From Ruminococcus sp. (lineage in GTDB: Bacteria; Bacillota; Clostridia; Lachnospirales; Lachnospiraceae), in assembly GCA_020024635.1 (NCBI GenBank), contig JAHHTL010000027.1, positions 1 through 31,823 on the forward strand: 31,823 nt of DNA. The letters are read 5' to 3'. The notes under the pieces were generated by a model. That model did no database searches, was not told the DNA's origin, and saw nothing but the letters and a program-made list of their open reading frames with translations. Position numbers and translations under genes: made by a program. Of the stretch, positions 14,599 to 21,888 are shown one piece after another. Numbering within the stretch: the stretch's first letter is position 1; each line of letters opens with the position of its first letter.

Positions 14599-15624
14599 AT
14601 GAAAAAATATACTTGGTCTCTTTCACTCATTTTGTCTCTAACTCTATTGCTGTTAAGCGGATGTACCTCCTCACAATCGACTACCACTGCTAACACAGAA
14701 ATACAAAAAGATTTACAAAAGGTAACTTTAAATGAAGTGGCTCACTCTATTTTCTATGCTCCTATGTATGTAGCCATTGAACGTGGTTATTTTGCAGATG
14801 AAGGAATTGACTTAAACCTTGTATGTGGGTTTGGAGCTGACAAAACAATGACGGCTCTACTTTCTGGGGATGCAGATATCGGATTTATGGGTTCAGAATC
14901 TTCCATCTACACCTTTAATGAAGGAGCAAAGGATCCTTTTGTAAATTTTGCTCAACTTACCCAACGTGCTGGAAACTTCCTTGTTGCAAGGGAAGATATG
15001 CCTGATTTTTCATGGCAAGATCTTAAAAACAAGAATGTCATTGGTGGACGAAAAGGTGGGATGCCTGAAATGGTATTTGAATATATCCTAAAGCAAAATC
15101 ATCTAGATCCATCCAAAGATCTTTCGATTGAACAAGGAATTGATTTTGGTTCCACTGCTGCCGCTTTTGCAGAAGGGCAAGGGGATTTTACGATTGAATT
15201 TGAACCTGGCGCTACTACCTTGGAACAAGAAGGAAAAGGAACCGTTGTTGCCTCTCTTGGAGAAAGTAGTGGATTTGTACCTTATACTGCATTTTGTGCC
15301 AAAAAAAGTTTTATTGACAAAAATCCTGATTTAATCCAACACTTTACGAACGCGTTACAAAAAGGGATGGACGATGTCGCTTCTATGACTGCCGAGGAAA
15401 TTGCAACTGTGATTGAGCCTCAATTTCCTGAAACCAATCGAAACACCATCACCACAATTGTATCCCGGTATGCGAATCAAGATACCTGGAAAGAAAATCT
15501 AATTTTTGAGGAAAAGAGTTTTCAACTACTGCAAGATATTCTTGAAAGTGCCGGCGAATTAACACAACGCGCCCCTTACGAAACCTTAGTAACCACTAAA
15601 TTTGCCCAAAAAGCTATGCAATAA
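14599..15624 (+). CDS. Lipoprotein solute-binding protein, NMT1/THI5-SsuA type, orphan
   Basis: A 341-residue extracytoplasmic binding protein of the NMT1/THI5-like group (ABC importers of thiamine precursors, sulfonates, nitrate and similar). A lipoprotein signal ends in LLLLSGC with the lipidated Cys22. The family block HSIFYAPMYVAIERGYFADE is followed by LLSGDADIGFMGSESS and FAEGQGDFTIEFEP. ATG 14599 has GGAG 6 nt upstream; an earlier in-frame ATG adds 11 residues ahead of the signal and is rejected. No permease or ATPase is adjacent, so it must pair with a transporter encoded elsewhere. The pyrimidine-like binding region hints at a thiamine precursor, but the ligand cannot be assigned. 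Confidence 0.88.
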   Translation: MKKYTWSLSLILSLTLLLLSGCTSSQSTTTANTEIQKDLQKVTLNEVAHSIFYAPMYVAIERGYFADEGIDLNLVCGFGADKTMTALLSGDADIGFMGSESSIYTFNEGAKDPFVNFAQLTQRAGNFLVAREDMPDFSWQDLKNKNVIGGRKGGMPEMVFEYILKQNHLDPSKDLSIEQGIDFGSTAAAFAEGQGDFTIEFEPGATTLEQEGKGTVVASLGESSGFVPYTAFCAKKSFIDKNPDLIQHFTNALQKGMDDVASMTAEEIATVIEPQFPETNRNTITTIVSRYANQDTWKENLIFEEKSFQLLQDILESAGELTQRAPYETLVTTKFAQKAMQ

Positions 15625-15670
15625 AAGAATTTCCTGCCATTGAATCGACGATAGCTACAGATAATCTAGT

Positions 15671-15713
15671 AGATAAAAAGAGCAGAACCTCAGTGCTCTG
15701 CTCTTTCTTATCT
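15671..15713. terminator. Bidirectional terminator between the lipoprotein gene and psd
   Basis: AAAGAGCAGA (15677-15686) pairs with TCTGCTCTTT (15697-15706), flanked by AGATAA / TTATCT that can extend the stem. T-rich tails are present in both directions. Confidence 0.85.
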
Positions 15714-15741
15714 CCCCATCAATTTTATCTCCATGGAATTC

Positions 15742-16620
15742 TTATTTTTTTGCTTTTCCCAATGCTTCTCCCATCTTTACAATAGTCTCATATCCTTTTT
15801 CTGTGTTCTTGATTAATGATTCCTCAAAGTTTACTGCATCTTTTTGAAGTAACAAAATTACCGTTGATCCTCCAAACTCAAATCGACCTTTTTCCTGTCC
15901 TCTATGCACCTTCGTTTTTTCGTGGTAATTCACAATTTTTCCTACAAGCAAAGCTCCGACTTCCATCATCAATATGGTTTTAAAATGCTTACTTTTCAAC
16001 AAAGAAAACTCTCTTGTATTTTCTATATAAACTGGTTCCACATCATTTGCCACTGGATTAACCGTGTGCAAAATTCCAGGAATCCTGTAATTACAAGATT
16101 TCTCTCCATCATCCACGTAAAAAAATCTATGATAATCATCCAAAGTCAACCGAAAAATACAAGCATAACCACCTTCGTATTTTCTTGCAAGCTTCTTGGA
16201 GCGAAGTAACGAAGCAAGCGTATAACAGGTATGTTTTATCCGAAAACAATTTCTTCCTTCTTCATCCTTTAAAATTGGATATATAGAAAGTTTTCCGTCA
16301 CACGGACTTATAAAACTTTCCTTGTCTTCCGAAATTGGACGCAAACTTGATTTGATTTTTCGAGTGAAAAAGTCATTGTAAGAATGGTACTTCGTCTCCT
16401 CATACTGATCCATGTCTATGTGATTTTTCTTTACAAATGGCTCGATCAAAGAAATAGAATATCTACTGTCAAAAAACTTTCCTGACAATTTTGATATCCA
16501 TGGTTGTACAAGTACTTTTAATGCCATTCTCCCAGCCAAAGAATGATACATATACTCCAGTAATTGATCTTGTCTTGACTCCTCTGTGTAGCAATTTCCG
16601 TTTCGTTCTATATACTTCAT
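15742..16620 (-). CDS. psd: Phosphatidylserine decarboxylase
   Basis: Converts phosphatidylserine to phosphatidylethanolamine at the membrane. It is made as a 292-residue proenzyme that cleaves itself to form a pyruvoyl group. The cleavage motif is FEFGGSTVILL, with Ser252 becoming the pyruvoyl. Other typical blocks are YNDFFTRKIKSSLRPI, SPCDGKLSIYP, FRLTLDDYHRFFYVDDG and HTVNPVAND. The GGST motif and length fit the clostridial (type II-like) enzymes. The ATG at 16620 has GGAG 6 nt upstream, and it follows pssA by 21 nt, so the two steps of PE synthesis form one operon. An overlapping 68-codon reading in another frame is a shadow. Confidence 0.95.
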   Translation of the reverse strand: MKYIERNGNCYTEESRQDQLLEYMYHSLAGRMALKVLVQPWISKLSGKFFDSRYSISLIEPFVKKNHIDMDQYEETKYHSYNDFFTRKIKSSLRPISEDKESFISPCDGKLSIYPILKDEEGRNCFRIKHTCYTLASLLRSKKLARKYEGGYACIFRLTLDDYHRFFYVDDGEKSCNYRIPGILHTVNPVANDVEPVYIENTREFSLLKSKHFKTILMMEVGALLVGKIVNYHEKTKVHRGQEKGRFEFGGSTVILLLQKDAVNFEESLIKNTEKGYETIVKMGEALGKAKK

Positions 16621-16641
16621 TCCATTCTCCTTCTATATCCA

Positions 16642-17319
16642 TTATAGTCTTCGCATCCAGGAAAGCCATGGCCATCCCGGACGAAGGCTGATTTTATAAC
16701 GTGTAAATACTAACATGATGAACACAGCTGTTCCAACAATACACACAAGTACCTCAAGCATTTTATTGGTAGGCTTTTTCAACCGAAAATCTACGATGAA
16801 TAACATTCCAACAATGAATAATGCAAAATGCAGTAAAATACGGAATGCCACATCTGAGATTGCAAACTGAATCATAAATACGAGTGGCAAAACAATTGCC
16901 ATAGAGGTAATTGGTAATCCTCTATAAAATTTTTCTCCCGTTTCGGAAACAAGAGCGTTTTTTGCCTCCATTACATTAAAAAATGCAAGACGAATAACAG
17001 AGTTTACACAATATAATGCTATAATTGCCATTCCTAATGGCCCCCTTACCCCCAAAAGGTAACAAATCACAGCCGGAAAAATTCCAAAACATACGACATC
17101 ACACAAAGAATCAATCTGAATTCCAAATGCTTTTTCATCTTCTGTTCTATTTTTCTTTGTTCTTGCAATCTTCCCGTCAAACATATCACATAACCCAGAC
17201 AGTGCAAGGCACAAAATTGCAATTTTAAAATTCCCATGAATTGCCTGTGTCATTCCAAAAACCGTAATCGCAAGACTTATATACGTCAATACAACTGTAT
17301 AGCTATAAAACCCAATCAT
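16642..17319 (-). CDS. pssA: CDP-diacylglycerol-serine O-phosphatidyltransferase
   Basis: Membrane enzyme that makes phosphatidylserine from CDP-diacylglycerol and serine. The CDP-alcohol phosphotransferase motif reads DMFDGKIAR, then a 12-residue insert, then GIQIDSLCD. The spacer is longer than the common 8 residues but is typical of clostridial PssA as I know it. About six TM helices follow the motif region. The start is set at ATG 17319 (MIGFYSYTVVLTYISL) because GGAG lies about 9 nt upstream and family members begin this way. The longer in-frame ATGs at 17400 overlap the -10 TATAAT and cannot be in the mRNA. It is the first gene of the pssA-psd operon. Confidence 0.93.
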   Translation of the reverse strand: MIGFYSYTVVLTYISLAITVFGMTQAIHGNFKIAILCLALSGLCDMFDGKIARTKKNRTEDEKAFGIQIDSLCDVVCFGIFPAVICYLLGVRGPLGMAIIALYCVNSVIRLAFFNVMEAKNALVSETGEKFYRGLPITSMAIVLPLVFMIQFAISDVAFRILLHFALFIVGMLFIVDFRLKKPTNKMLEVLVCIVGTAVFIMLVFTRYKISLRPGWPWLSWMRRL

Positions 17320-17398
17320 TTCTACTCTCTCCTGCTTAAAACTTTCTCTTTTAAAGGCTTCATATAATGGGATATCCCTTTTAGTCAGCCTAACCATC

Positions 17399-17404
17399 AT
17401 TATA
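17399..17404 (-). promoter_or_regulatory. -10 element of the pssA-psd promoter
   Basis: Minus-strand TATAAT preceded by TGT (extended -10). The weak -35 is embedded in the terminator of the upstream feo transcript. It overlaps two in-frame ATGs of pssA, which decides the downstream start. Confidence 0.6.
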
Positions 17405-17416
17405 ACAGAAATAAAA

Positions 17417-17444
17417 AAAGATGCCTATCTTTAAAGGCATCTTT
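17417..17444 (-). terminator. Terminator of the feoA operon
   Basis: On the minus strand AAAGATGCC pairs with GGCATCTTT around a 10-nt loop, followed by a T run. It lies about 60 nt after the short Fur-like gene and immediately before the pssA promoter. Confidence 0.85.
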
Positions 17445-17505
17445 AAAAAAAATAACATTTTCTACAAATATCTACAAGAAAATCTTGTTCATTTTTATGC
17501 TTTTT

Positions 17506-17727
17506 CTACAAAACATTCACTTCGATTTTTCTATTGATCACTCCAATATCCTCCAGTGCATTCATCATGCGATACACCGTTGCAATTCCGACCGTAGAAT
17601 CTTCATGATTTGCCTTAAAGTAAATATCTTTACAGCTTTGACATTGATTGTCTAGTAGGACATCTAAGAGCAGCAACCTTTGTTTTGTAATCCTGCAGCC
17701 ATTCTCTTTTAATTTTTTAATGATCAT
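17506..17727 (-). CDS. Short Fur-family winged-helix protein lacking the dimerisation domain
   Basis: A 73-residue protein equal to the N-terminal DNA-binding domain of Fur: IIKKLKENGCRITKQRLLLL, SCKDIYFKANHEDSTVGIAT and TVYRMMNALEDIGVINR. Normal Fur proteins are about 130-150 residues; here the chain stops right after the winged helix, so the metal-binding dimerisation domain is absent. A longer in-frame start at 17808 is rejected because it would overlap most of the Cys-rich gene and give an unrelated Lys-rich head. ATG 17727 overlaps the stop of the Cys-rich gene (ATGATCATTAA), suggesting translational coupling. It may be a natural mini-regulator of the feo locus or a decayed Fur. Confidence 0.75.
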   Translation of the reverse strand: MIIKKLKENGCRITKQRLLLLDVLLDNQCQSCKDIYFKANHEDSTVGIATVYRMMNALEDIGVINRKIEVNVL

Positions 17728-17869
17728 TTCTTTCGTGTCCACAGCAACCTCCACAACTCTTGCAGTCACCACACTGAAGTGATTTTCCTTCTTTTTTTTC
17801 TTTGACAAGTTTCCGAATGATTAACGCAACTATAACTAGCAGAATTCCACCAACTACATATGTTCCCAT
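17717..17869 (-). CDS. FeoB-associated Cys-rich membrane protein
   Basis: A 50-residue protein that matches the FeoB-associated Cys-rich family. One N-terminal TM helix (YVVGGILLVIVALIIRKLV) is followed by a basic stretch (KEKKEGK) and a cytoplasmic Cys cluster LQCGDCKSCGGCCGH. Members lie beside feoB and are thought to help ferrous iron transport, perhaps by handling metal at the membrane. AAAAAGGAG lies 7 nt upstream of ATG 17869, and the gene starts 14 nt after feoA ends. Its 3' end overlaps the short Fur-like gene by 11 nt. feoB itself is absent from this operon, which is unusual for this family. Confidence 0.9.
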   Translation of the reverse strand: MGTYVVGGILLVIVALIIRKLVKEKKEGKSLQCGDCKSCGGCCGHERNDH

Positions 17870-17883
17870 AAGATCACTCCTTT

Positions 17884-18096
17884 TTATTTTACAAGGATTT
17901 TCGATGCCATATCTTTTCCAATCGCTACCCTTGAATCTTTAATATTAACTATCATATTACCATTTACTACGGATATGACCGTAACAGTCGCTCCTACAAC
18001 AAACCCTAAATTTTCTAAAAACCGTTTTGTTTCATCGGTTCCTTTCACCTTGCATACTTCGCAAGTTTCTCTTTCCTTTAATAATGAAAGTGGCAT
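17884..18096 (-). CDS. feoA: FeoA-domain protein (ferrous iron transport accessory protein)
   Basis: A 70-residue SH3-like FeoA protein: MPLSLLKERETCEVCKVKGT, a KRFLENLGFVVGATVTVIS block (the leucine-glycine turn typical of FeoA), NGNMIVNIKDSRVAIGKDMA and a final KILV. FeoA normally works with the GTPase permease FeoB in Fe(II) uptake. ATG 18096 is preferred: the promoter -10 at 18154-18159 would leave only about 9 nt before the in-frame ATG at 18138, and homologues start at MPLS. Cys residues at 12 and 15 form a CxxC. It is the first gene of an operon with the Cys-rich protein and the short Fur-like protein, controlled by an overlapping DtxR-like box. Confidence 0.9.
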   Translation of the reverse strand: MPLSLLKERETCEVCKVKGTDETKRFLENLGFVVGATVTVISVVNGNMIVNIKDSRVAIGKDMASKILVK

Positions 18097-18149
18097 TTTA
18101 TTCTCTTCTTTCTTGATTATATTAAGAATGATTTTCATTCATTTTCTTT

Positions 18150-18167
18150 AGTTAGTATAAACTAACT
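18150..18167. promoter_or_regulatory. DtxR/IdeR/MntR-like operator over the feoA promoter
   Basis: Plus-strand AGTTAGTATAAACTAACT, with arms AGTTAG and CTAACT in perfect dyad. It has the TTAG...CTAA layout of DtxR-family boxes and covers the feoA -10 hexamer. The divergent DtxR/MntR-family gene is the obvious ligand (inference). Confidence 0.8.
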
Positions 18168-18182
18168 TTCTCGAATTGTCAA
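18154..18182 (-). promoter_or_regulatory. feoA promoter
   Basis: On the minus strand a consensus TTGACA (18177-18182), a 17-bp spacer and TATACT (18154-18159). The -10 lies inside the DtxR-like dyad, so repressor binding would block polymerase. Confidence 0.85.
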
Positions 18183-18193
18183 TACCATTTTTC

Positions 18194-18222
18194 TTGCTTT
18201 TGTACAATACACATGATACAAT
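18194..18222 (+). promoter_or_regulatory. Predicted promoter for the DtxR/MntR-family regulator
   Basis: TTGCTT (18194-18199), a 17-bp spacer and TACAAT (18217-18222), about 40 nt before the start at 18262. Confidence 0.65.
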
Positions 18223-18261
18223 AATAAAAATTACTACTTTTAATAAAGTGAGGTGGGATTG

Positions 18262-18639
18262 ATGAAAACTACAGAATCTATTGAAAATTATCTGGAGACA
18301 ATTCTGGTACTGAGTCAGAAAAATCCTGCTGTAAGGGCGATTGATATTGTGGACAAGCTTGGCTTTAAAAAATCAAGTGTCAGCGTTGCTATGAAGCATC
18401 TTCGCGAGTTAAAATATATAACAGTGTCAAAAGAAGGATATATCACCTTTACAGAAGATGGGAAAAAAATTGCTGAGATGATTTTTGAAAGACATAAGAT
18501 TATCAGCAGATTTTTGATGAACCTTGGCGTTGATGAAAAAATCGCAGTAGAAGACGCTTGTCGTATTGAGCATGTAATCAGCAAAGAAAGTTTTGAAGCA
18601 CTAAAGACGCATATATTAAACGAAACACCATCCATTTAA
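18262..18639 (+). CDS. DtxR/MntR-family metal-dependent transcriptional regulator
   Basis: A 125-residue regulator that senses Fe(II) or Mn(II). An N-terminal winged HTH (SIENYLETILVLSQKNPAVR, AIDIVDKLGFKKSSVSVAMK) is followed by the dimerisation and metal domain (MIFERHKIISRFLMNLGV, ACRIEHVISKESFEAL). It keeps the Glu-Arg-His and Cys/Glu-His ligand positions of the family and lacks a C-terminal SH3 domain, like MntR and short IdeR. ATG 18262 has AGGTGG 5 nt upstream; a GTG at 18253 lies within that ribosome site. It is divergent from feoA, whose promoter carries a matching box, so iron rather than manganese sensing is favoured. Confidence 0.92.
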   Translation: MKTTESIENYLETILVLSQKNPAVRAIDIVDKLGFKKSSVSVAMKHLRELKYITVSKEGYITFTEDGKKIAEMIFERHKIISRFLMNLGVDEKIAVEDACRIEHVISKESFEALKTHILNETPSI

Positions 18640-18656
18640 CCGGATGGTGTTTTTTA
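18625..18656 (+). terminator. Terminator overlapping the end of the DtxR-family gene
   Basis: ACACCATCC / GGATGGTGT around the stop codon, followed by six T residues. In reverse it could also help end the leftward glgP transcript. Confidence 0.85.
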
Positions 18657-18724
18657 CATTATTTCTCAGCTATTTGCTTTCGGAACCGTTTCCGTTCCTA
18701 TTTTTCTCATGTTTTGGTCCTCTC

Positions 18725-20983
18725 TTACAATTTCCAGATATCTTTGTTGTAACCTGCAATTGTTCGATCAGATGAAAAATATCCCGCTTTTGCAATGTTT
18801 ACAAGCATTTTCTTTGCCCATTTTTTTTCATCTTCATAATCCATAATCATCTGCTCTTTTGTTTTAATATAATCTTTGAGATCTAGAAGCGTCATGAACC
18901 AATCTTTTCCCACAATTTCTTTGTAAAGTCGTGCAAGATTCACTGGATCTCCAATGCGAATCATATCTTTGCTTATGATAAAATCAACCAGTTCTTCAAT
19001 CATTGGATCATTCTCGTAAATTTCTGCTGCACAATACCCCTTTGTCTCATATAGTTCTATGATCTTTTCTGAGGTTTCTCCGAAAATATAAATATTCTCA
19101 TCGCCAACTAATTCGTGAATCTCCACATTAGCCCCATCCTCTGTTCCAAGTGTCACTGCACCATTTAGCATAAATTTCATATTTCCTGTTCCGGATGCCT
19201 CTTTGGAAGCAAGCGAAATTTGTTCTGAAATATCACAGGCCGGAATCAGTTTTTCTGCTTTAGTAACATTGTAGTTCTCTACCATTATAATTTTAAGATA
19301 AGGACTTACTTGAGGATCTTTGTCAATCAATTGTTGTAAACATAAGATTAGGTGAATAATGTCTTTCGCAATAGTATATGCTGGCGCCGCCTTTGCTCCA
19401 AAGATCAATGTAATTGGACGAACCGGAAGATTTCCTTTTTTGATCTCTTTGTATTTGTAAATGGCATATAGCGCATTCATCTGCTGTCTTTTGTATTCAT
19501 GAAGACGTTTGATCTGAATATCGAACACAGAAGTATCATCCACTTCCACCCCTTGGGTTTCTTTTAGATAAGCAGCCAACTGTGATTTTGCTTCTTGTTT
19601 TATTTCCACTATTTTTGCAAGAACTTCCTCATCCTCTTTGTATTCAAGCAACTTTTCTAACTCCATAGAATTGGTTAAAAAATCGTTTCCAATTAGGGAT
19701 TCTATGTAGTTTGCTAGTTTGTGATTGCAATGTAGGAGCCATCTTCGAAAGGTGATTCCGTTGGTCTCATTATGAAACTTCTGTGGATAAATATCATAAA
19801 ACGGTTTTAATTCTGAATTCTTTAGAATCTCTGTATGAAGTGCAGCAACACCATTCACGGAATATCCATAGTGAATATCAATATGTGCCATGTGCACAAG
19901 ATTCTGATCATCTATAATGTAAACGCGTTTATCATGGAAATCTCTTCTAACCCTTTGATCCAACTCTCTAATAATCGGAAGAAGGTGGGGTACCACTTTC
20001 TCTAAATAATGTACTGGCCACTTTTCCAGTGCCTCCGCTAAAATAGTATGGTTGGTGTAGGCACAGGTTCTTCTTACCACATCAATTGCCGTGTCCATAT
20101 TAAATCCTCTCTGCATAAGAAGTCGAATCAATTCTGGAATTACCATGGTAGGATGGGTATCATTAATCTGAATGCACACATGTTCATACAAATGATATAA
20201 ATCTATCCCTCTTTCTTCTGATTCTTTTAAAATCAATTGAGCTGCATTGCTTACCATAAAATACTGCTGATAGATTCGTAACAGTTGTCCCTTTTCATCA
20301 CTGTCATCTGGATACAAAAATAAGGTGAGATTTCGTCTGATATCTTCTTTATCGAACTGGATCCCGTCGTAGATTATTCCTTCATCCACTGTATCCAAGT
20401 CAAAAAGATGAAGTTTATTACAGCCATTTTGATACCCTGGAATCTCCATATCATACATGGAAGAAACTAACGTAAAGTCTTTAAATGGTATCTCAAAATG
20501 ACACTCTGTTTTTGTAAGCCAGCTCTCCTTTGTTATCCATGGATTTTTTTCTTCATATTGTTTATTCTCTTTAAACTTCTGTAAAAACAATCCTTCATGA
20601 TAGTTAAGTCCAATTCCATCTCCTGGCAATCCAAGAGTTGCAATCGAATCAAGAAAACATGCTGCAAGTCTTCCAAGCCCCCCGTTTCCAAGAGAAGGCT
20701 CTAATTCAAGCTCCTCTATATCTGTCAAATCAATATCATAATGTTCCAATACTTCTCTTGTCTCTTCAAACAACCCTAAATTGATCAAATTGTTAGACAA
20801 AAGTTTCCCAATTAGAAATTCCGCGGAAATATAATATAATCTTTTGTTTCCGGTATTTCTTTTCATATCTTTCATTTTTTCTTTTGCAATCAAAAGCAAT
20901 GCAATATAAATTTCTTCTTTTTCCGCAGATTTTAATGTTTTTCCAAATCTCTGCTGTAACATATATTCCAGTGCCTGTTCCAT
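18725..20983 (-). CDS. glgP: Glycogen/alpha-glucan phosphorylase
   Basis: PLP enzyme that releases glucose-1-phosphate from glycogen or maltodextrin. The 752 residues are shorter than the usual 800-840, mainly through a short N-terminus, as in other clostridial enzymes. Typical blocks: YYISAEFLIGKLLSNNL, EPSLGNGGLGRLAACFLDS, GDGIGLNYHEGLF, QINDTHPTM, HNETNGITFRRWLL, IKRLHEYKRQ and the PLP-lysine motif EASGTGNMKFMLNGAVTLGT, with Lys603. AAAGGAG lies 7 nt before the ATG at 20983. It sits downstream of pflB-pflA, after a strong terminator, and may depend on read-through or a promoter I could not define. It links stored glucan to fermentation. Confidence 0.95.
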   Translation of the reverse strand: MEQALEYMLQQRFGKTLKSAEKEEIYIALLLIAKEKMKDMKRNTGNKRLYYISAEFLIGKLLSNNLINLGLFEETREVLEHYDIDLTDIEELELEPSLGNGGLGRLAACFLDSIATLGLPGDGIGLNYHEGLFLQKFKENKQYEEKNPWITKESWLTKTECHFEIPFKDFTLVSSMYDMEIPGYQNGCNKLHLFDLDTVDEGIIYDGIQFDKEDIRRNLTLFLYPDDSDEKGQLLRIYQQYFMVSNAAQLILKESEERGIDLYHLYEHVCIQINDTHPTMVIPELIRLLMQRGFNMDTAIDVVRRTCAYTNHTILAEALEKWPVHYLEKVVPHLLPIIRELDQRVRRDFHDKRVYIIDDQNLVHMAHIDIHYGYSVNGVAALHTEILKNSELKPFYDIYPQKFHNETNGITFRRWLLHCNHKLANYIESLIGNDFLTNSMELEKLLEYKEDEEVLAKIVEIKQEAKSQLAAYLKETQGVEVDDTSVFDIQIKRLHEYKRQQMNALYAIYKYKEIKKGNLPVRPITLIFGAKAAPAYTIAKDIIHLILCLQQLIDKDPQVSPYLKIIMVENYNVTKAEKLIPACDISEQISLASKEASGTGNMKFMLNGAVTLGTEDGANVEIHELVGDENIYIFGETSEKIIELYETKGYCAAEIYENDPMIEELVDFIISKDMIRIGDPVNLARLYKEIVGKDWFMTLLDLKDYIKTKEQMIMDYEDEKKWAKKMLVNIAKAGYFSSDRTIAGYNKDIWKL

Positions 20984-21023
20984 AAAAAAGCTCCTTTCAA
21001 ACCTGACTTTGGAAGAGAATATG

Positions 21024-21058
21024 GAAAAACGGATTTTCTAAGAAAATCCGTTTTTCCT
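21024..21058 (-). terminator. Terminator between pflA and glgP
   Basis: A 16-bp perfect stem (GGAAAAACGGATTTTC and its complement) with a 3-nt loop. The T-rich 3' arm continues to CCATATTC on the minus strand. Because both arms are A/T-rich at their ends the hairpin is symmetric. Confidence 0.75.
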
Positions 21059-21105
21059 ATACACTTGACATAAGTATACAACTTTTTTTTGTTTTTTTCC
21101 ATCTT

Positions 21106-21852
21106 TTATTTACTGATATGAAGAAGTTTTTCTGCATTTGCAATTCGTTCACTAGTAGGAGGATTGATTCCTTCCAATGGATATGAAATTCCAAGTTCTT
21201 CCCATTTAAATGTACCTAATGTATGATATGGCAAAATTTCTACTTTTTCAACATTATCCAGTGTTTGAATAAAAGCATCCAGTTTTTTTAGATCTTCGTC
21301 ATAATCTGTACGCTCAGGAACGAGTACGTGTCTAATCCATACTGGCTTCTGAATTTCTGATAAATACTTCGCAAGGTCAAGAATATTTTTATTTGACTGT
21401 GCGGTAAGCGTTTGATGTTTTTCCTCATCAATTTCTTTGATATCAAGCATAAGAAGATCTGTGTATTTCATTAATTCATTAAATTTTCCAAAAAATGGTT
21501 CTTCTCTTGTAAATGGATTCCCGCTTGTGTCAATGGTTGTATGGATTCCTCTCTCTTTTGCTTTTTGAAACAATTCTGTTAAAAAGTCAATTTGAAGAAG
21601 AGGTTCTCCCCCACTAACGGTAATACCGCCCTTACTTCCCCAGTAAGAGCGGTATCTTTCAGCCTGATCAAGCAGCTGGTCCGCTGTATAAAGCTTCCCT
21701 GACTGCATGTTCCATGTGTCCGGATTATGGCAGAACTGACAGCGCATTGCGCAACCGCTCAAAAAGATAATGTATCGGACACCGGGTCCATCTACAGAGC
21801 CAAAGCTTTCCAGAGAATGAACGTATCCTTTTCTTTGTGCTGACTCTGTCAT
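21106..21852 (-). CDS. pflA: Pyruvate formate-lyase activating enzyme (radical SAM)
   Basis: Cytoplasmic radical-SAM enzyme that puts the glycyl radical on PflB. In 248 residues it shows the Cys cluster CAMRCQFC (Cys34, Cys38, Cys41; CxxxCxxC), preceded by ESFGSVDGPGVRYIIFLSGC and followed by HNPDTW. Also typical are GGITVSGGEPLLQ, TTIDTSGN, LLMLDIKEID and WIRHVLVPERTD. GGAGG lies 5 nt before ATG 21852, and the gene is 36 nt downstream of pflB, so the two are one operon. Gene order and spacing are standard. Confidence 0.96.
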   Translation of the reverse strand: MTESAQRKGYVHSLESFGSVDGPGVRYIIFLSGCAMRCQFCHNPDTWNMQSGKLYTADQLLDQAERYRSYWGSKGGITVSGGEPLLQIDFLTELFQKAKERGIHTTIDTSGNPFTREEPFFGKFNELMKYTDLLMLDIKEIDEEKHQTLTAQSNKNILDLAKYLSEIQKPVWIRHVLVPERTDYDEDLKKLDAFIQTLDNVEKVEILPYHTLGTFKWEELGISYPLEGINPPTSERIANAEKLLHISK

Positions 21853-21888
21853 GATTTCCTCCGTATATTGTTTATTTTATACAGTTTC

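Noticed and set aside
18315..18635. 106-codon minus-strand reading opposite the DtxR/MntR-family gene
   Set aside because: Shadow of a clear regulator gene; no ribosome site, Ser/Phe/Ile-rich antisense composition.
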